64,000 bases of DNA from NCBI RefSeq assembly GCF_032854445.1, contig NC_088300.1:65386984-65450983 (forward strand), given 5' to 3'. Shown here one piece after another: positions 1-14,481 of the stretch. Position numbers and translations under genes: made by a program. Positions within the stretch are counted from its first letter, which is position 1. Every line of letters begins with the position of its first letter. This DNA comes from Liolophura sinensis. Taxonomy: Eukaryota > Mollusca > Polyplacophora > Chitonida > Chitonidae. Under the pieces are notes generated by a model. The model saw nothing but the letters and a program-made list of their open reading frames with translations. It searched no databases and was not told the DNA's origin.

Positions 1-1009
1 ATGTCCTCGGAGTAGCATACAAATTGCCAGGCAATATCCTTGCCGCTGAGACATTATATTTTATGTGGACCTTGTCTTTCCGTTCCTTTTACCAGGTTGT
101 GTTTATGACTCAGTGTGTCTGTAAACCTCTTCTCCGACAGTTTTTTGCCGTCGCTTTCTCAACCCACCATTCAGTCGCCTTGTTAATCCCGCCAAACATC
201 AGCCAAGTTTAATGTAGAGGTTTCAATGGCAATAAAAAGTGAAAAGCTATATTGATATTTTATTCCTTTCATTGGCTGTTTATTCGCCGTGAAATAGAAC
301 ACCTGATGGTATTATTCATTCACCTTTGGGAAGCTTTTCCGGCCAATCCTTTACTTCGATTACAGTCAAACTTTATCCTAAATAAAAAAAAAGTTGACCC
401 AGACTAAGCATACCGCGATGTAGTATCGATGAAACATTAAGGTGGGACGACATGTAGCCTCTTTCAGGTGTAAACCTCTGTAACAACAACCAGTATAAAC
501 TCTTTTTAGTAAAGTTAAATCCCTTTCTACACATTGTGTCTCTTTATCATTAACTTTAGCATCATCGATCCTGGCAAATGTCTGGCAACAAAGCCGTTTT
601 TATCGAACCAAAAATCAATCGATCTTTAAATGGGAAAATGCAAATGTCTGCATCCACACTTAAAGCCTTTCTTGTTCCTCTCTTCTTGATTACTAATTAC
701 AAGCCACTAAACACTCTCTAAATTAACTGAGCAAAACAAGCCAGTCGATTATGAAATGATGAATGGGTCAAGTTGAGCTTACCTCCTGGTTTTATGCAAA
801 TGGACTCAATATCCTGTTTTGCCATTCGCCTTTGTGGAAAGGCGGGAGGAGCATTGTCTAGCTTGAACCTGGGTTAAACTTGCCTGGTCATTCTTTGAGG
901 ACAAGCGGTTAAGCGTCGCGAGTAGACGAGAATAGTAGTACTAATCTCCATTACAAAGTGAAGAGACGATTATACCTGGATCAGAAACGTGTACCTGGCG
1001 GCTGATTTG

Positions 1010-1260
1010 CATAAAACGTTCATTACAATTGTGCATTGACTGTGCGACCTGTGCGCTGCCGTCCCCGCGCGCTCTCTCTCCAAACCGGAAGTGAGAGAGG
1101 CCCGTGGTGTTTATTCCACACAGATCACATGGCTATTACGTTAGAGCGATTCAGTGAAGATGTTAATATTAGCGATCCCAGGCTAAATTAAACCTTGTTT
1201 AATCACCGACAGTCGGGCAGCTTTTCATGCAGAATCAGGTGTGGGTAACACGAAACCAAC
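1010..1260. promoter_or_regulatory. candidate conserved non-coding element
   Basis: A complex, GC-richer block inside AT-rich DNA, with no long open frame. It holds TTTGCATA, CATTACAATTG and TTAATC/TTAATAT strings of the kind bound by POU and other homeodomain proteins. Its proximity to a developmental regulator is the main reason for the call; conservation could not be tested. Confidence 0.2.
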
Positions 1261-2300
1261 ATTACACAGTATTATTCAGAGTCGCGTAAAAAAGAAACCT
1301 CGCCCTTTTGCCGATAGACAGCAGGAAAAACAGCACAATTCAAGCCCAAAACATATTAAACAGCATGGGATATCTATACCGATCGGCCATTAGACGCGTG
1401 GCGAAATGAATTGAAAGACACGTTTCATTACTGATACAAATTTCGGCTGATTTGCGTAACAATATATTTAAATTCATCAAATATCGTACTTGGCAATTAG
1501 TCGTCCATTAACAGGGGAGATTACCAAGGGTTCATTTCCGGTGACATTGCACGTTTACGCCCATATTAATATATCATCAGATATTTAACCTCATACCTCT
1601 TAATGGCACATATGTGTATCTTTTGTACAAGTCAACAGCGACCACAGCACTAAAGTTCTACGAAGTTCCACACGTGGCATCTTAAGTTATAAAAGACGCG
1701 ATCGCTGGCTGAGCAGTATACACTGCCGCTGTTCAGACCAATTCCCACTAATGCATACGGGTGTTCGAATCCAGCTATTGTAGCTGCGGGTGGCGTTTTA
1801 AGTCGGTTCTGTGGTGATTTTCAAAGTTCTTCCCGATTTCTGCCACCTGCATATCCTTTTACTGTCGTCACACAAGACAAATTCTTTCGAGTGTTTAGTA
1901 CGTTAAAGAACATGCAATGTAATAATAAATACAAAGAAATACATATACCGCATGCATGGGGCCAGTGAGATAATTTTACATTGTTCACTTAAGAATCTTA
2001 ACCAGCAGGCTCTAATTAAGAAGGAACTGTCGTTCTTTCTATAATTTGTGTATTTATTTTACTAAGTTGAGCCCGATGGTGACCTGGTTTATGGGTGGAA
2101 ACCCGTCAAATCCAGGTTGAAACCACAGACCTTAGTTAGGTATATCTGACAAATCTTACCAAATCACGCAGCGAGAACTGGATTCAAACGACCCAACATT
2201 TCTATATAAATATGTTCTTTACAATTATAAGTTTTACAAATAAGACATATACGTAAAACACTGCAATCTGTGCACAACTACGGACAGTGATGTAATAGTT

Positions 2301-2396
2301 GGCCGTGGGTTTCCCCCGTGGGCTGGCCGCCGTCGTATAAGTGAAATATTCTTGAGTACGGCGTAAAACACCAATCAAATAAATAAATAAATAAAT
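2301..2396 (+). mobile_element. SINE family A, 3' fragment with internal deletion
   Basis: Carries the family tail module (GCCGTCGTATAAGTGAAATA, then TTCTTGAGTACGGCG), ending in AATAAATAAATA repeats. Compared with the full copy at 26711-26966 it lacks the tRNA-related head and about 30 bases between the GGGTTTCCCCCG and CTGGCC segments. Confidence 0.85.
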
Positions 2397-5300
2397 CAGT
2401 GATGTGATAAAAGAAGGCGAATGTTAATTTGTTGTTGCTACAATGAGAAAACTTGTTACATAACTTTATTAACAAGCCTACCCCCCAAATCGGATTTTTA
2501 AAACGCAACTATGACAACTGCAAACTGACTGAAATCATTTTATTTTTTTGGACAAGAAACAAAATGTTAAAGTTCTATGAAAATAAGTGAAGATCGTTTG
2601 CAGTTAGCCTATAGTGTTCGTAAGAGTTTGTTTGGGGACAGTCCGAAGTTTACAGGATCTAGTGTAGTGCTAAACATTGCCAAATCACGCCCTGACACAC
2701 CCTGATCGGACCAGATCTTCTGGCAACCATTCAGTGGAACACAATGCTGTATTTACCCTGGTTAGATCTGATATCTTCCCAGTCATGTATTTATCCTCCC
2801 TGCAAATTTACCTCTCACGTCTCCTGCACAATGGTCCAGGTAGCGTATATAGCGTCAGCGAACTCACAATATATATCTAATCTAAAAGTCGTCAGGGTGA
2901 GTTGTCGTGGGTGGTAGAACAGCCCTGATAAATGGGCAACTTCGGGTGCAACCTTAGGGGATATATAAGCATATATCTATTGGCTTATTCATGATCTCCC
3001 TGTCAAGACTGTACCCGAGCCTTTGTTCACACCACGCTGTCTTCTGAATACCTACGGTGACTTTCCGATCTTGCGGCTTTCACCATAGCAACCTTGGCAG
3101 CAGGGCTTATACCGCACCACTATACTAAGACCTCTTCTACACATATAATAGTATCTCTTACCACATCATATTTAAAATAATTTTATACGCACACATTATA
3201 ATTAAATGATAAGAAAAAACGTAGCAATTGTTTTACAATTTCATTTTGCCACTGCGTAACAGTTCATGTAGATGGATTTGAATGGTATTCTGATACGGGG
3301 TGATTCACTGCACGTTTAATTTGATTTGATTTATTTTATTAGTGTTTACAACGTGCACTTGTACATGTAATAATGGCGGGGTATAGTTGACCAACAGATT
3401 GGCTTTTAGAATGTTTATGATCTATAATCACACTTTTTTTTTATCATACGACAAGACGTCACTGGTTTTACAGGAAGTTGTTGTTACCGTTCTGTATGAT
3501 GGTTAATTCCATGGTATACTTCTATGACTGAATGCTGGGTATTTTAGGATACAGTGTTATTACTTTGGTAAGTTAAATCAGAAACATACGTGACAGACAG
3601 AACATAAATGTATATTGTTGATCAACAAAATTGACTTTCACAACTCCTGGCGTAAATGGTTATTATACCATTTTCTGTGCCCTTCAATCCGTTTTTTCCC
3701 CTAACATATGTCCACAGTTTCGGTGGGAGGTCAATTGGATGACATGCCTTTTGTTGTTCCCACTTCTTAAGACTTTGGCCCATCAAGTAGTGAGCGCAAG
3801 GCCTGCGCGATAATGAGAAAGGAATGAGAAAGGGAAACACCATTGTTGGCTCAGGTCGTGGGATAACTATTTCACAGGTACAAAAAACTTATGTTCAGGT
3901 AAGTGTCCTCACCAGTAATTGCCAATTACGTCAGATCAGCTTCTGATAGGTTTTTGTGTGGCAATAAAATAAGATCGTCAAGTAGGACTTTACGATTTGC
4001 ACTGAAGTCTTCTCTAATAGTCTCACAGAACAACCGTCCACTTGATCGTCAATGCTTCCATCTACCGTATTATTTGCGAACCACACAACAAGTGCACTAG
4101 AATACTGCTTTGATGCGCTTTCGTTGGCCATTATACGCTTCTGTGTTTGGAATAATGGACTAAAGCTTTATTCGCACTGGCTTAATGTCCTCACAAAACT
4201 ATGTAAGTACGAGCACGTGCAAGCTTTGTTTTCAGTCGAGCTAACCGACCATGTGCAGGTTACCAGATCTTTTGATCCTTTTGGACTGTTCCTATTTTAG
4301 CTTTATACCTGAGAACAGCAAACGCTTCACACGCATGCGTTTGTACTGGATGACCTTCTCCATAGGATTGTCACTGTTCATACATCTTTATTGAAAACAG
4401 TTTTCAATTGTGCTGGGAATACATGCACGTAGACAGTTCACAATTTCATTTAAGACTAGATTCTCTGCTAATGAATCCAACCAAAGCCATATAAATGTTC
4501 TTGAGGACGATATAATTGCCCATGACTTAAAAATAAATATGCGTTCAGGACTTGCACTTATAAGCATAGACCAACCCAATGGCCAGAAGAGTAAGTTTGT
4601 GAAGTTGAAGTTGAATAAAATAAACTCAAAACGAACGGGTTTAAGTTTGTTCAAATCAATCTACACCTTGCTTACATTTACACTAGAGACAAAACGTTTG
4701 CCATTGGTGTGGTCTATATCTGCAGAGCAAAACAAAGTGGCAGTCGTGAAATATATGTGGACGGTGACCCCATCTTCTCCACCTCACGATTTAAACTACA
4801 AAAATTATTAAAATTCTATTTAAAACATTGCGAATACAGTAGGCTACATATATGTATGGCTGTATCGTGAGGTAAATCCGAAAATTGTTCAATGAAACAG
4901 CACTGACCAGTTGTATTGGAGTAGAGTCATAAGTTTTTCAGTGAGGGTCGGTCACAGACCAGAAGAAAAAGAGGAAAAGTAAGGAAAAATGAAAGAAAAA
5001 AGATATGCGTAAAATGCAATAAAGACAGAATATAGAAAAACAATCCCATTTGCTTTACTCTAAAACTGCTGCATACAGTAAAGTGTTCTGTCATGGATTC
5101 GTTACACCAAGGTGTATTTGCATATACATGCATGTATTTTTATTTACATTTGTCTATTGAAGTGTCAAAACTAAGTTTTCCACCGTAGATTCTCAACAGG
5201 AAGCTATTTGTTGTCCAGGACTCGAAGGAAGAAAATAGAATTTTTTTTGTGACAGTTTTCATAAGGTGCGACCTGTTGTTTGGAAACAAGTTGCCATTGA

Positions 5301-8300
5301 CGGTTGCCCTTTGGGTCACACGTACCCCCCGGGCATGGTCTAGTGACCAGGGGACAGTGAGCATGTGAAAGTATTCCGGCCACGTATTGTCCAACGTGCG
5401 CTCAGTAATCCCTCCCATTCATGACCCTCCTACTTATAACACCCGGATTATACGATATCGGCAATCCGTGAATAAAACATATCGTTTGCCGGGTGTGAAA
5501 ATCTCAGGCGAGGCAAACCGTTAAGAAAAAAACTTGTCACCTACCGAGAAAGAAAACAGAGGCATCTGTATAAAGGCGTATAAGTGACATTAAGCTATAG
5601 ATACAGATCCGAGGGGTAACAGTGACAAAGTCACGGATGGATGATAAAATGTTGGCTTTTACTTGCACGGCAGCTTTGGAATGTCGCACATGCAATAGTT
5701 CCAAGGTATGAGAGGAATAGGTGTTGTACGCTTCTAAACTGTATTGTAGATCAATGGGATCTTTGAGCGCTGGACCTTCCTCTTGTGCATGATCCAAGGA
5801 ACAATAACCTGAGAGAATACAGAAAAACCTCTTTTAAGACTGTCGTTTTGTCGGTATTCTCCATTTGGCATCACCGCTTTCATTTCCATCGACAGCACAA
5901 ACAAAACACACAATATAAGATGAAAAGGAGCAAAAAGAAAGCTAGTCACCTCCGGGTGTTCCGCCCGGATTTCCCGCTGGGATGTTGATGAGCTTCGTGT
6001 GACTGACATCACTTAATATGACACTAGTCTTACTCATTCTAGTCCGCAGTTAAAGAGGCATTTGGAACCACTTGAAATTGGCGAAGAATAAAGATAAATC
6101 TTTCAATTTGCCTTTAACCAAAACTGTATAGCTTTCATCCACAGATCTGTGGGCATTTAGCAGGAGCTTGAGAGCAGGGAAACGAGCCCTGGAATTGAAA
6201 CGGATGATTATTTGATAGCGTTGAGTTATCTTCCTATCAGCGTTCAATAATGAGCTCTTTACAAATCGGACACAGTAGCCAGAACGCTTGCTGGCAATGA
6301 ACTCCGTTGAGGAAGAGGAACGGCATAAATTAAAGGAGACATTAGTCGTGCCGGCATGACAACTGAGAACAGTATAAGAATACTGTCTTCTCTTCTGTCT
6401 CCTTTAAGCACATATGCCCCTGCTGAGACGTCCCTAGTCCTTAAGGACAGTTAAGGGGCTACTCTCCAAACTCTTTTCTCATCTCAAGAGTTCTTCCAAA
6501 ATAAATATATGATCCAGGAAAACCTCACATGGTCGTCTTTTCTTGACCCGTCTTAAAAGCGAAACAGCAAGGCCGACACCAGATGGACAAATTTTATGCA
6601 TCGAAGAATTTAAATTCTCTGTTTGAATTAATTTTTTTTCGCAGTGAGCAGTTCCGTTGTGAGGTGAAATGATGCGTACTGGCTATTATTCCCGTTCCGC
6701 TTTAGCAATCTGTCGGTTCGACCTTTGGCTATAGTCTGTTCTATAAACCAAGGCGCTTCAATTACTGCCCTTCTCCAGGTAAGCGTTAACGTTTACAAAC
6801 ATGCCACTAATTCTAATTAGTTTTCTGTCACTGTGTTTGACGATTCGGAATCAAATTTTATTTACGAGGCAGTTTAGTCGATTTAGTTTTCGCACTATTT
6901 GTCACACATACGCAGAAGAGCTCACGCACATACAGTGTATGTGTCCGGTGCCCAGATATTTCATAGACTAAAAGCATCTCTATAGCTTAAGATTCAAAAA
7001 ATCTAATCGTTTATCAATATAGTTCTTTTTTTTTCAAAATAAGTGTTATTTTACTAGTTGTGTTTTGCTGTATACACACTAATTACAATATTCAGACTGT
7101 ATAATAATATTTCCGATTAAAGACTTGGAGTGGAATCAGAAACGACGAAGGAAGCGATATGGTACAGGAACACTTTGCTCTTAGTTTTATACCATTTAAA
7201 ATCCCCTCTTCTTCATGTTATAAAAATTTAAGTAATATCATTTTTGACGAGTAAAAGATATAAATGATTTTCCAAAACATATAATAAATTTATTCGCCAA
7301 TAATATAATAAAATAATTAATGCCATAAAATCAATTCATTCAATTTTGTTTATTTTTATTTAAATATGTATTAATTAATTATACTGATATCTTTCAGAAA
7401 GCTGTCATTTAATAATTTAGACTGTCCATCATTTCCAATTGAACGATAAAATATAAACAAAATTCTTATGATGGCATAGGTTACAGCAATTTTGCAAAGT
7501 TTAAATCCCACATATAGGCTTGCTTCACAAATTTAAGGATATCTCGCTAACCAAAATTAAATTTAAATGATTACAAATTCAACGCAAAGTTACACTAAAA
7601 AATAACTGCGTTTAACACAACCATCTTCCAACAAGATACTCTCCGAAACATATTGTAAGCGGTCGTTTCAGTTGAAGATATAGGCGAAACTACCGGCAAT
7701 ATGGTGAAACGTGCGGCACACTAGTAGCAATTTGAGGATTAAGATTTAATCCTACAGGATCAAGAACGCGTGGAGTGGTTCTATCGTAGAGGCATTAACT
7801 CTCTGCCTGTGCTTAAGTAGAGAAACGAAATAACATTATACAAGATTCCGGGGTGCTCCAAATATGTTGAGTGCATTTGTGCACACACAAGGACAATTGC
7901 TGACAAAACAAACGCTTTATAAGGATTAAGACCCCCAACCATTCTCTGTAATCCTTAACATTAAACTTCTGCGTTTGTCAAAATGTGATTTTTGTCAAAC
8001 GTGTTTTAAAAATTACAAACAGACTTCAAAGGAAAATGTGGGAAAAGCTTAATATTCCATTTCAATGCTGAGCAGGTGAACATCGTCATATTTGCTTTTA
8101 TCTGACCTAAAACACAATGTCAACACACTAAACAAAGGCCAGCTGAAGTCAGCGTAAGTCTGATTGTATGTACCGTAGATGATTTTCATCGTTAGAACTT
8201 CAACTATACAACAGTCACAAATAAGATCACAGTACACACCATGCATGTAGGTCGCGTTTTACGACAAATGCATGTGACGACACCGTCACTTAATTTTTCT

Positions 8301-9717
8301 TTCGTTTTTCTTTCTTTCATTTATTTTAACCCATACATGTTTTAAGCCATATATAAAAAAGTTTTGTAGGAAACGTTGCAGAAAAATTAAATCATTCAAA
8401 GAAAGAAAAACAAACAAAAAGTTAAATATATTATATATATTCGCAGAATCGAGTCGAAAATAGTTTTCACAATTTGGAAAGCGAATCTACTAAATATTCA
8501 TGCCGTGCCCACGGTAATCAGGGTTTAAAGTATAACATAAAACTTTGGACCTTTTTAATTTCTAAATGATGGCTATTACATAATTAATTTCCTTTCTGAT
8601 GACGCTTTGTTCAAGATTAAAAAACAGTTATGAATGTATTGGTTTGCAATAGGTAAATAGAATAGCGTCAAATTCTTTAAACTGCGAATATTATTTATTT
8701 ACAAAAACATTTTTGAAAGGAAAATGAAAATTTTGTTCATGAATTCGTCTAAATGACCACATAAACGTGAAAACAAGTTTACATGTTCGTGTACGCAACT
8801 GAACACAACAAAATCCAAAAGTGTATGTGACTGTGGAAAAGTCAGAAGTTTTTTTTTTTTTCATTCAACTAATCATATTTCAGTTAACGCTGCTACAGCC
8901 GATTTGGTAAACATCAGATTAGGGAGTAGTTGGCGTATATTTCTAAATGAACACATTTTTCTTTTCTGATTACACAGAAAGTTTATTTTTTGCATAAATG
9001 CAAATCTATTCTGCCCAGACAACTGAATTAAAAAAACATTCTTTGTCTTATTCATATTCTGTTTTGCCATTAACAAAAAGGTGAAAAAAGGAATTTGTCA
9101 TGAACAATTAGGCTATGCATGCAACAAAGTTCAAAGTTCACTATGTTAAAGCTTTTACAACAGAGATTGGTCTATGTTTAACGAACGTCTTGAATGGAAC
9201 ATTAATACGTAATTCCCAATATCATTACAGCTGATTGGCATTATTAAGCATCATGACCCGGATGTAAGGTCTGCATGGAGACTGGGCTTCCGGGTTGACT
9301 GGCCCGAGTCTCTCCAGAGAGCGGAGATTAGCTCAACCACTGTGATAATTTAATCCTATCGGGGACGACAGATACCAAACTACAATGATAATTGGCCATA
9401 TCAGATGAGAGTTGAAGCACTCAGGAGTGCTCTTCATTTGAGTATAGATACTTGTGTTCTATCAATTATGAACAAACAAACAATCCCACAGCCTCTCGAT
9501 ATTATCTGGACTGTGTTACACCGTGCATGGAAGATGTCTCTTTATTAGCAAGCCGATAAGCCAATGGCCCTTTCACCTGCATGGATATGTGTCTTAATCG
9601 CAGACAAAATTTAAAAAAAAACAACGCATTACACTTCTGTAAAAATTGTAGCAGATAGTTTTCAGTTGGTTGCGTTTGTGTTTCTCTTGGTATTAAAAAG
9701 TGTTGAATTGTACAGAA

Positions 9718-9746
9718 TTATTATTATTATTATTAATTATTATTGG
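9718..9746 (+). repeat. ATT trinucleotide microsatellite
   Basis: About nine ATT units, interrupted once by AATT. Confidence 0.9.
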
Positions 9747-10339
9747 TTCGTTATGAATTACTGTCTCTCCCCTAAAGGAACATTATACCTTGGACTAAAT
9801 CATGAAAGTTTCATGGCAAAATGTAAATGAAAACTGTAATTCATAGGTTCAAAACGAGGAGAAATGGTAACAATATGTGCTACACTGTTGAACATTGCCT
9901 TCAGTAGCTTTAACTCACTGACCTGAAGACACATCGTCATTTGATGAAGATGATTTTTGTAATGTTTCTGCGGTTTTCGAAAAGCCACAAATATTTGAAA
10001 AGTCAAAATTTCCATTTGATAAGAAAAGAAATGGGCGGCAAGTTGTTCGCAAAGGTGGTCAACCCAGGTATGAAAGCATGCAACCAGTTCATAATCGAGG
10101 AATATAAAACGCTATTAATAATCATACAACTCCACGTTATCAAAGAAATTTCAGAGCGATATTCAGACACTTTTATTGAGGAAAACCGCAGGTAATTTAA
10201 ATTTAAAATTACACAACTTTTTTTTCTTCTAGTGGTTAGCCCAGGGGCATTACTACACCTGGTCGACCAGCTATTGAAGAAACTGGCGAAGTAAAAGCGA
10301 TTTTCTTAACAACAATGGCGCAAAACCTTTTCCGAGTTC

Positions 10340-10740
10340 GGCCACCAAAGCCTGATTAAATATCTTCATTGTGGTGTGGCCTCAATGAGAAGGGCCACTT
10401 CAAGTCCTATTTGTATGATGTAGAAGAGCAGGGAGCTGACGACACCGATCCCAACAAAGGCCAGTCTAATCTGCTATGCATCGAGCCTTTCTGTGCAATC
10501 TCAAGGCGGGTTTGTCGGGGCCCATGCGCAGGTGTGGCGGTCGCCATTACAGGCCAACTCGCCACGACAGAAGTTTGGGTACCCGATAAATCATGAGCAT
10601 CGTCTGGAGGAAACCCTGTTCCATGGAAAGCATGGAAAATTTGCATGGCCTGTCCATCATAAAATCCCGACGGGTCCCGAGGACTTCTGTCAAACTGAAT
10701 GCTGATAAAGGGGAGCCGTGCCCACTTTACCATCGACCCT
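10340..10740. promoter_or_regulatory. GC-rich island, possible enhancer or exon remnant
   Basis: About 400 bp of much higher GC than its surroundings. Both strands carry open frames (75 codons plus, 108 codons minus). A third minus-strand frame (about 10465 down to 10363) reads as a hydrophobic segment of roughly 30 residues, but it has a stop just upstream and no good acceptor. An octamer-type ATTTGCAT occurs near 10639-10646. I cannot choose between a non-coding regulatory element and a decayed exon. Confidence 0.2.
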
Positions 10741-12799
10741 TCCCCTCTTGACTAAGGTCTAAATATGGCAATTATGGTTGTTTACAAAGATTTAGCTCCA
10801 ACAGACAAAGTATTTATTGGAATGCATCACTGCAAACAAATGACTTCATCAAGCGGTGCGCGTCACTGAACCAACAAAGTTCATAATATTCTACACCGTC
10901 TGTCAACTTTACAAAACGTAATAGCACTACTTCAGTTTCCGGCATAGGTCAATGGCTTTGAAAAACAGAATCAAATCTGATACTTGAAAGAAATCTGGAA
11001 GAAAGGAGAATTTGACTCCTTTTTAGAAAAGCGGCAGTTTTACGAACAGTTGACAGGAATGTGTTTTCTGTGTTGTCAGATTCCTGGCCCGATGACTTTC
11101 TGCCTATACACACTTTACCATACAATATGTGCAAAAAGCCACATAACATGCTTTAGTATAATCATCATTAGTATGTCACTTGTAAAAAATGAATTGGTGT
11201 TCCTAGTCATTTAAAACATTTTCTAGTCAAATATTGGAGCTTACACATTTACGCGTTACCAAAATACGTCTAACAGTGTTTCCTCAGACCTCTCGCTGTC
11301 ATTGTCATTGCGGGCAACGCATTAGAACACAGATAAATCATTCACTTGAATTTCTGTACCAGACTTGAGGCTTAAATCTGAATTTGTATTGTTTTGGGCA
11401 TAAGTAAAATACACCTCAGTTATATCAGTTAAAATTATTATTCCAAAAGAAAAAACAAAAACAAAACGCTCATCTGTGATTTCTGGGTGTGGTTTTCTTT
11501 AGCCAGCGAATTATTGTTGCATACAGGCAATGTAACGATAACCATATAACTCGATTCCCAGAATCAACATGCGCCTCGTGTTACAGTTAACCTAACCCTC
11601 TTCAAGTCTCTTTTGACAAATTTATGTTTCGACGTTTGCAGAGTCTATTAAATTGTTAGAGGGTCTTGCTGAACATGTTTGTTTTTGGTTGCCGACTTGT
11701 TTGGGTGTTTGCTCTGATGAGACGAGCCTGATTCCTGGTCACACAATTTTCGGGTTAGCTTTTGTCGCCATTAGTTTGTCTATTTGCCCTCTCGAGAGGC
11801 AGAGTGTGACTTTCCTCAAGGGCAGCTTTCTCCTGGTGCAGGTGTTCGCCTATAGACGGTTGTTAGTGGGCATCGCGGGCAGATAAAGGGGGGCACCCGG
11901 TCTCCATAGAGAAAGACAGATTTGCCCATTGTAATGATGTACCACGAGTTTGGCGTTTGAGTCCCAAGGTGGTATGGCTATAATCGACATGGGAACAGTA
12001 TACCGTAGCAGTTGCCGCAGTTACCTTAGTTTGCCATTCCAAGAGTTCAAAAATTCCATCTTAGATGTTCGCGAGTTCTACAGATTCCAAGAATAATTGT
12101 AATACATTTGGTATCGTGTGAGCATTAGTACCTGTCATTTTTCTCTCTTTTTTGCAAAGAATGCAAAGACTATCCAAACTGTTTCATGCTCTAATAAAAC
12201 AAATCTTTTAAAGAAAAGCATTTGTATATTTTTATGTTAAATCAAATAAAAATGCAAGACATAGTTGAATGCGCCTTACTTTCTTAGTACAATTTAAAGA
12301 ATGACATCAATGAGCCATGTAAATATGGATATTGTTTCATGCTTAACTAATTTTTGTCTTTCAGATTAAACTGAGTACATTTCATTCTTTTGTATGTTGA
12401 ACGTTTGGATATTATAATCATTGGAATCATAATAAACGGAACAAAATATTCATTATGATTATATATAGTACTGATGCTCCTTGTAGTGCATGCATATGAA
12501 AGCATACGTTCTCGATCTGTGAACATAGTTTTCAATAGAAGCTCTGCATAAAAAAAACACGACCTTGGGTCAGCTAAAAAGACATCGGGTCATTCCGATC
12601 GAAGCCGTGGACAATTTGTGGTTTTACTTCCTTATAAAATACCAGCAGTTTGTTAGGAACGGGTATTGTATGGGTGAACAAAATACTGTGAGGCTGTATC
12701 AATCATTTCTAACTAGTTTGCTTTAAAGCTGTGAGCTGCCATTGTGACGGCCCCCCTGGTTCGAGCTGTCAACACACCTTTCACTGCCCATTACAGTTC

Positions 12800-14150
12800 C
12801 TTTAGTTGGTTGTTTGTCTCAACAATGTCACGCTGAGGCTCTTTTCGTGTCAGAGCACCCGTGAAATAACCTGAAACGAAGGCGACTTTAATGTCACTCC
12901 TTGTAATTCGGTTACTGTGTAGGGGGTCGCGGGAAGCCGGCCGTGGTACAATGGTGCGAAGAGAAGATCAGAGATGAGTTTGAATGAGCAGTGAGATTGT
13001 TTCATGCCACCAACAGTTAGGCCAATTTTCAGACGAGTGTCGAGGACGACCTACAGCTCTTGACGAGATATTAGCATGAAGGGCAACCGTAAGTCAATAA
13101 CTCTTGGAAGCCGTTGACTTTTAGTTCTTTGCGTCTTATTCACCGCGACCGAAGAGTCAGAAGAATATGGAAATTGTCGGATTAATCTCCATTATAGAGC
13201 AGGCGGCTCGGAAAGTCCAGATATCATTTATTTCCCCTAGACTCCATTGTCCCAACAATCGAGTTTATCTTTCACCATCAGAAGACTCGGTCCTGTACGG
13301 AAACTCGGTGGTGATCTTGCTTCCCGAGTGGGTGTCAAACTTCGCGTGCCATGGAGAGATTGGTAGCATCCCTCACACGGTCTGTCCGAGAGCAGATTAT
13401 CTAGTGAGAAGTGATGTCCTCGCAATTAGCATGGTCTTGAACAGAGAGCGCTAATTCCATTGCGGCAAGTAGAATACAAGAAGGTGAAACTGATGGAAAA
13501 GATAATAAACGGTGTGTCTACAGCGATGGCCATGGTCTAAGTAGCGGAGGCCATCGGGTTAAAAAGATAAAAGAGGAGGCAAGTGTTCGTGAAAAGCTAC
13601 TTTCCGGTCACACAAGCTTCAGCGCCGAGCACTGATTAAATTGTCCTGTACCGTTTATCAGAGCGCGCCCGATTTGGCAATAAAGACATTAGGAGCGTGA
13701 GACTATCAATGTCAACAGCGCCTAGGGTTCGGCCGGGAAAATTATTATTGATAGCCCTGGTTGATAGAAGTATTTCCGCACTGAAGGATGTTTCTGTTTG
13801 CAGAGAGAAGCACATAATTCCAAATTCATTACACCGAATGTCAGATTCCCGTCATTAGCTCTTTCCAGTAGAGCTTAACGCTGTGGTTCAACCTGTGCCC
13901 AGTACTACAAATCCTGTTTTAGCGGGTGACACTCTTAATACTGGCGATGGGGGGCCAATAAGCCGGTGTTATAGCCTCTCTTCACATACCCATCATTTTT
14001 GCACTCCGATTTCAAGAGTTAACGACAGTTTATTTATGTGCCATAGACGGGTTTCTAAGCGATCGCTCTCGTTAAGAAACGAACTATCGGTTACCAAGCA
14101 GAGTTTGGGGAAGGTGGTATAAGCCCTGGCTATGTCGTTGTTGAGTTCGT
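12800..14150. promoter_or_regulatory. candidate regulatory block
   Basis: About 1.3 kb of non-repetitive, moderately GC-rich sequence free of SINEs and simple repeats. It contains GGATTAATC, CTCCATTATAG, GGCAATAAAG and ATTATTATTGATAG strings (homeodomain-type cores). An open frame at 13167-13454 (95 codons, ATG) resembles no known protein. It lies 7-8.5 kb downstream of nkx2.2. Confidence 0.2.
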
Positions 14151-14355
14151 TGTAGATCATCCACAGTCTAGTGACGATTGGCCTCAGACTGAAAAACCCA
14201 CAAGCCTATATAGTGAACACAACAGAAGGTTCCTCCGGCCAGATACTTGACAAACTAAATATAAGTATGCTCTCTTCGACTCAAGTCTAAAGTACATACA
14301 AATATAAAGGCTTTCATTCAATCAATGCATGCATGGATCAATGTTTTATTCTGCC

Positions 14356-14481
14356 AGCCAACTAAACAATCAAACAATCAATCAATAAATCAATCATCAG
14401 TCTGTCACTCACGGTTATTCAATCGATCAATCAGCCAGTCAATCAACCAACCAGACAACTAACCAGCCAGTCAGCCTATCC
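14356..14481 (+). repeat. degenerate tetranucleotide repeat (CAAT/CCAG type)
   Basis: Runs of AATC/CAAT in the first half grade into CCAG/CAGT/CAAC units in the second half, an old tetranucleotide tract that has diverged and partly switched unit. Confidence 0.75.

Noticed and set aside
1765-1800. B-box-like GTGTTCGAATCC suggesting a tRNA or SINE head
   Set aside because: No A box at the right distance and no recognisable SINE body follows.
3318-3380. Possible reverse SINE tail (TTTGATTTGATTTATT with TTAGTGTTTAC)
   Set aside because: Similarity to the local SINE tail is too weak and does not extend into the body.
4410-4811. 133-codon open frame
   Set aside because: Begins at GTG, has no domain or compositional feature of a protein I know, and an 88-codon frame lies opposite; chance in 64 kb of AT-rich DNA is a fair explanation.
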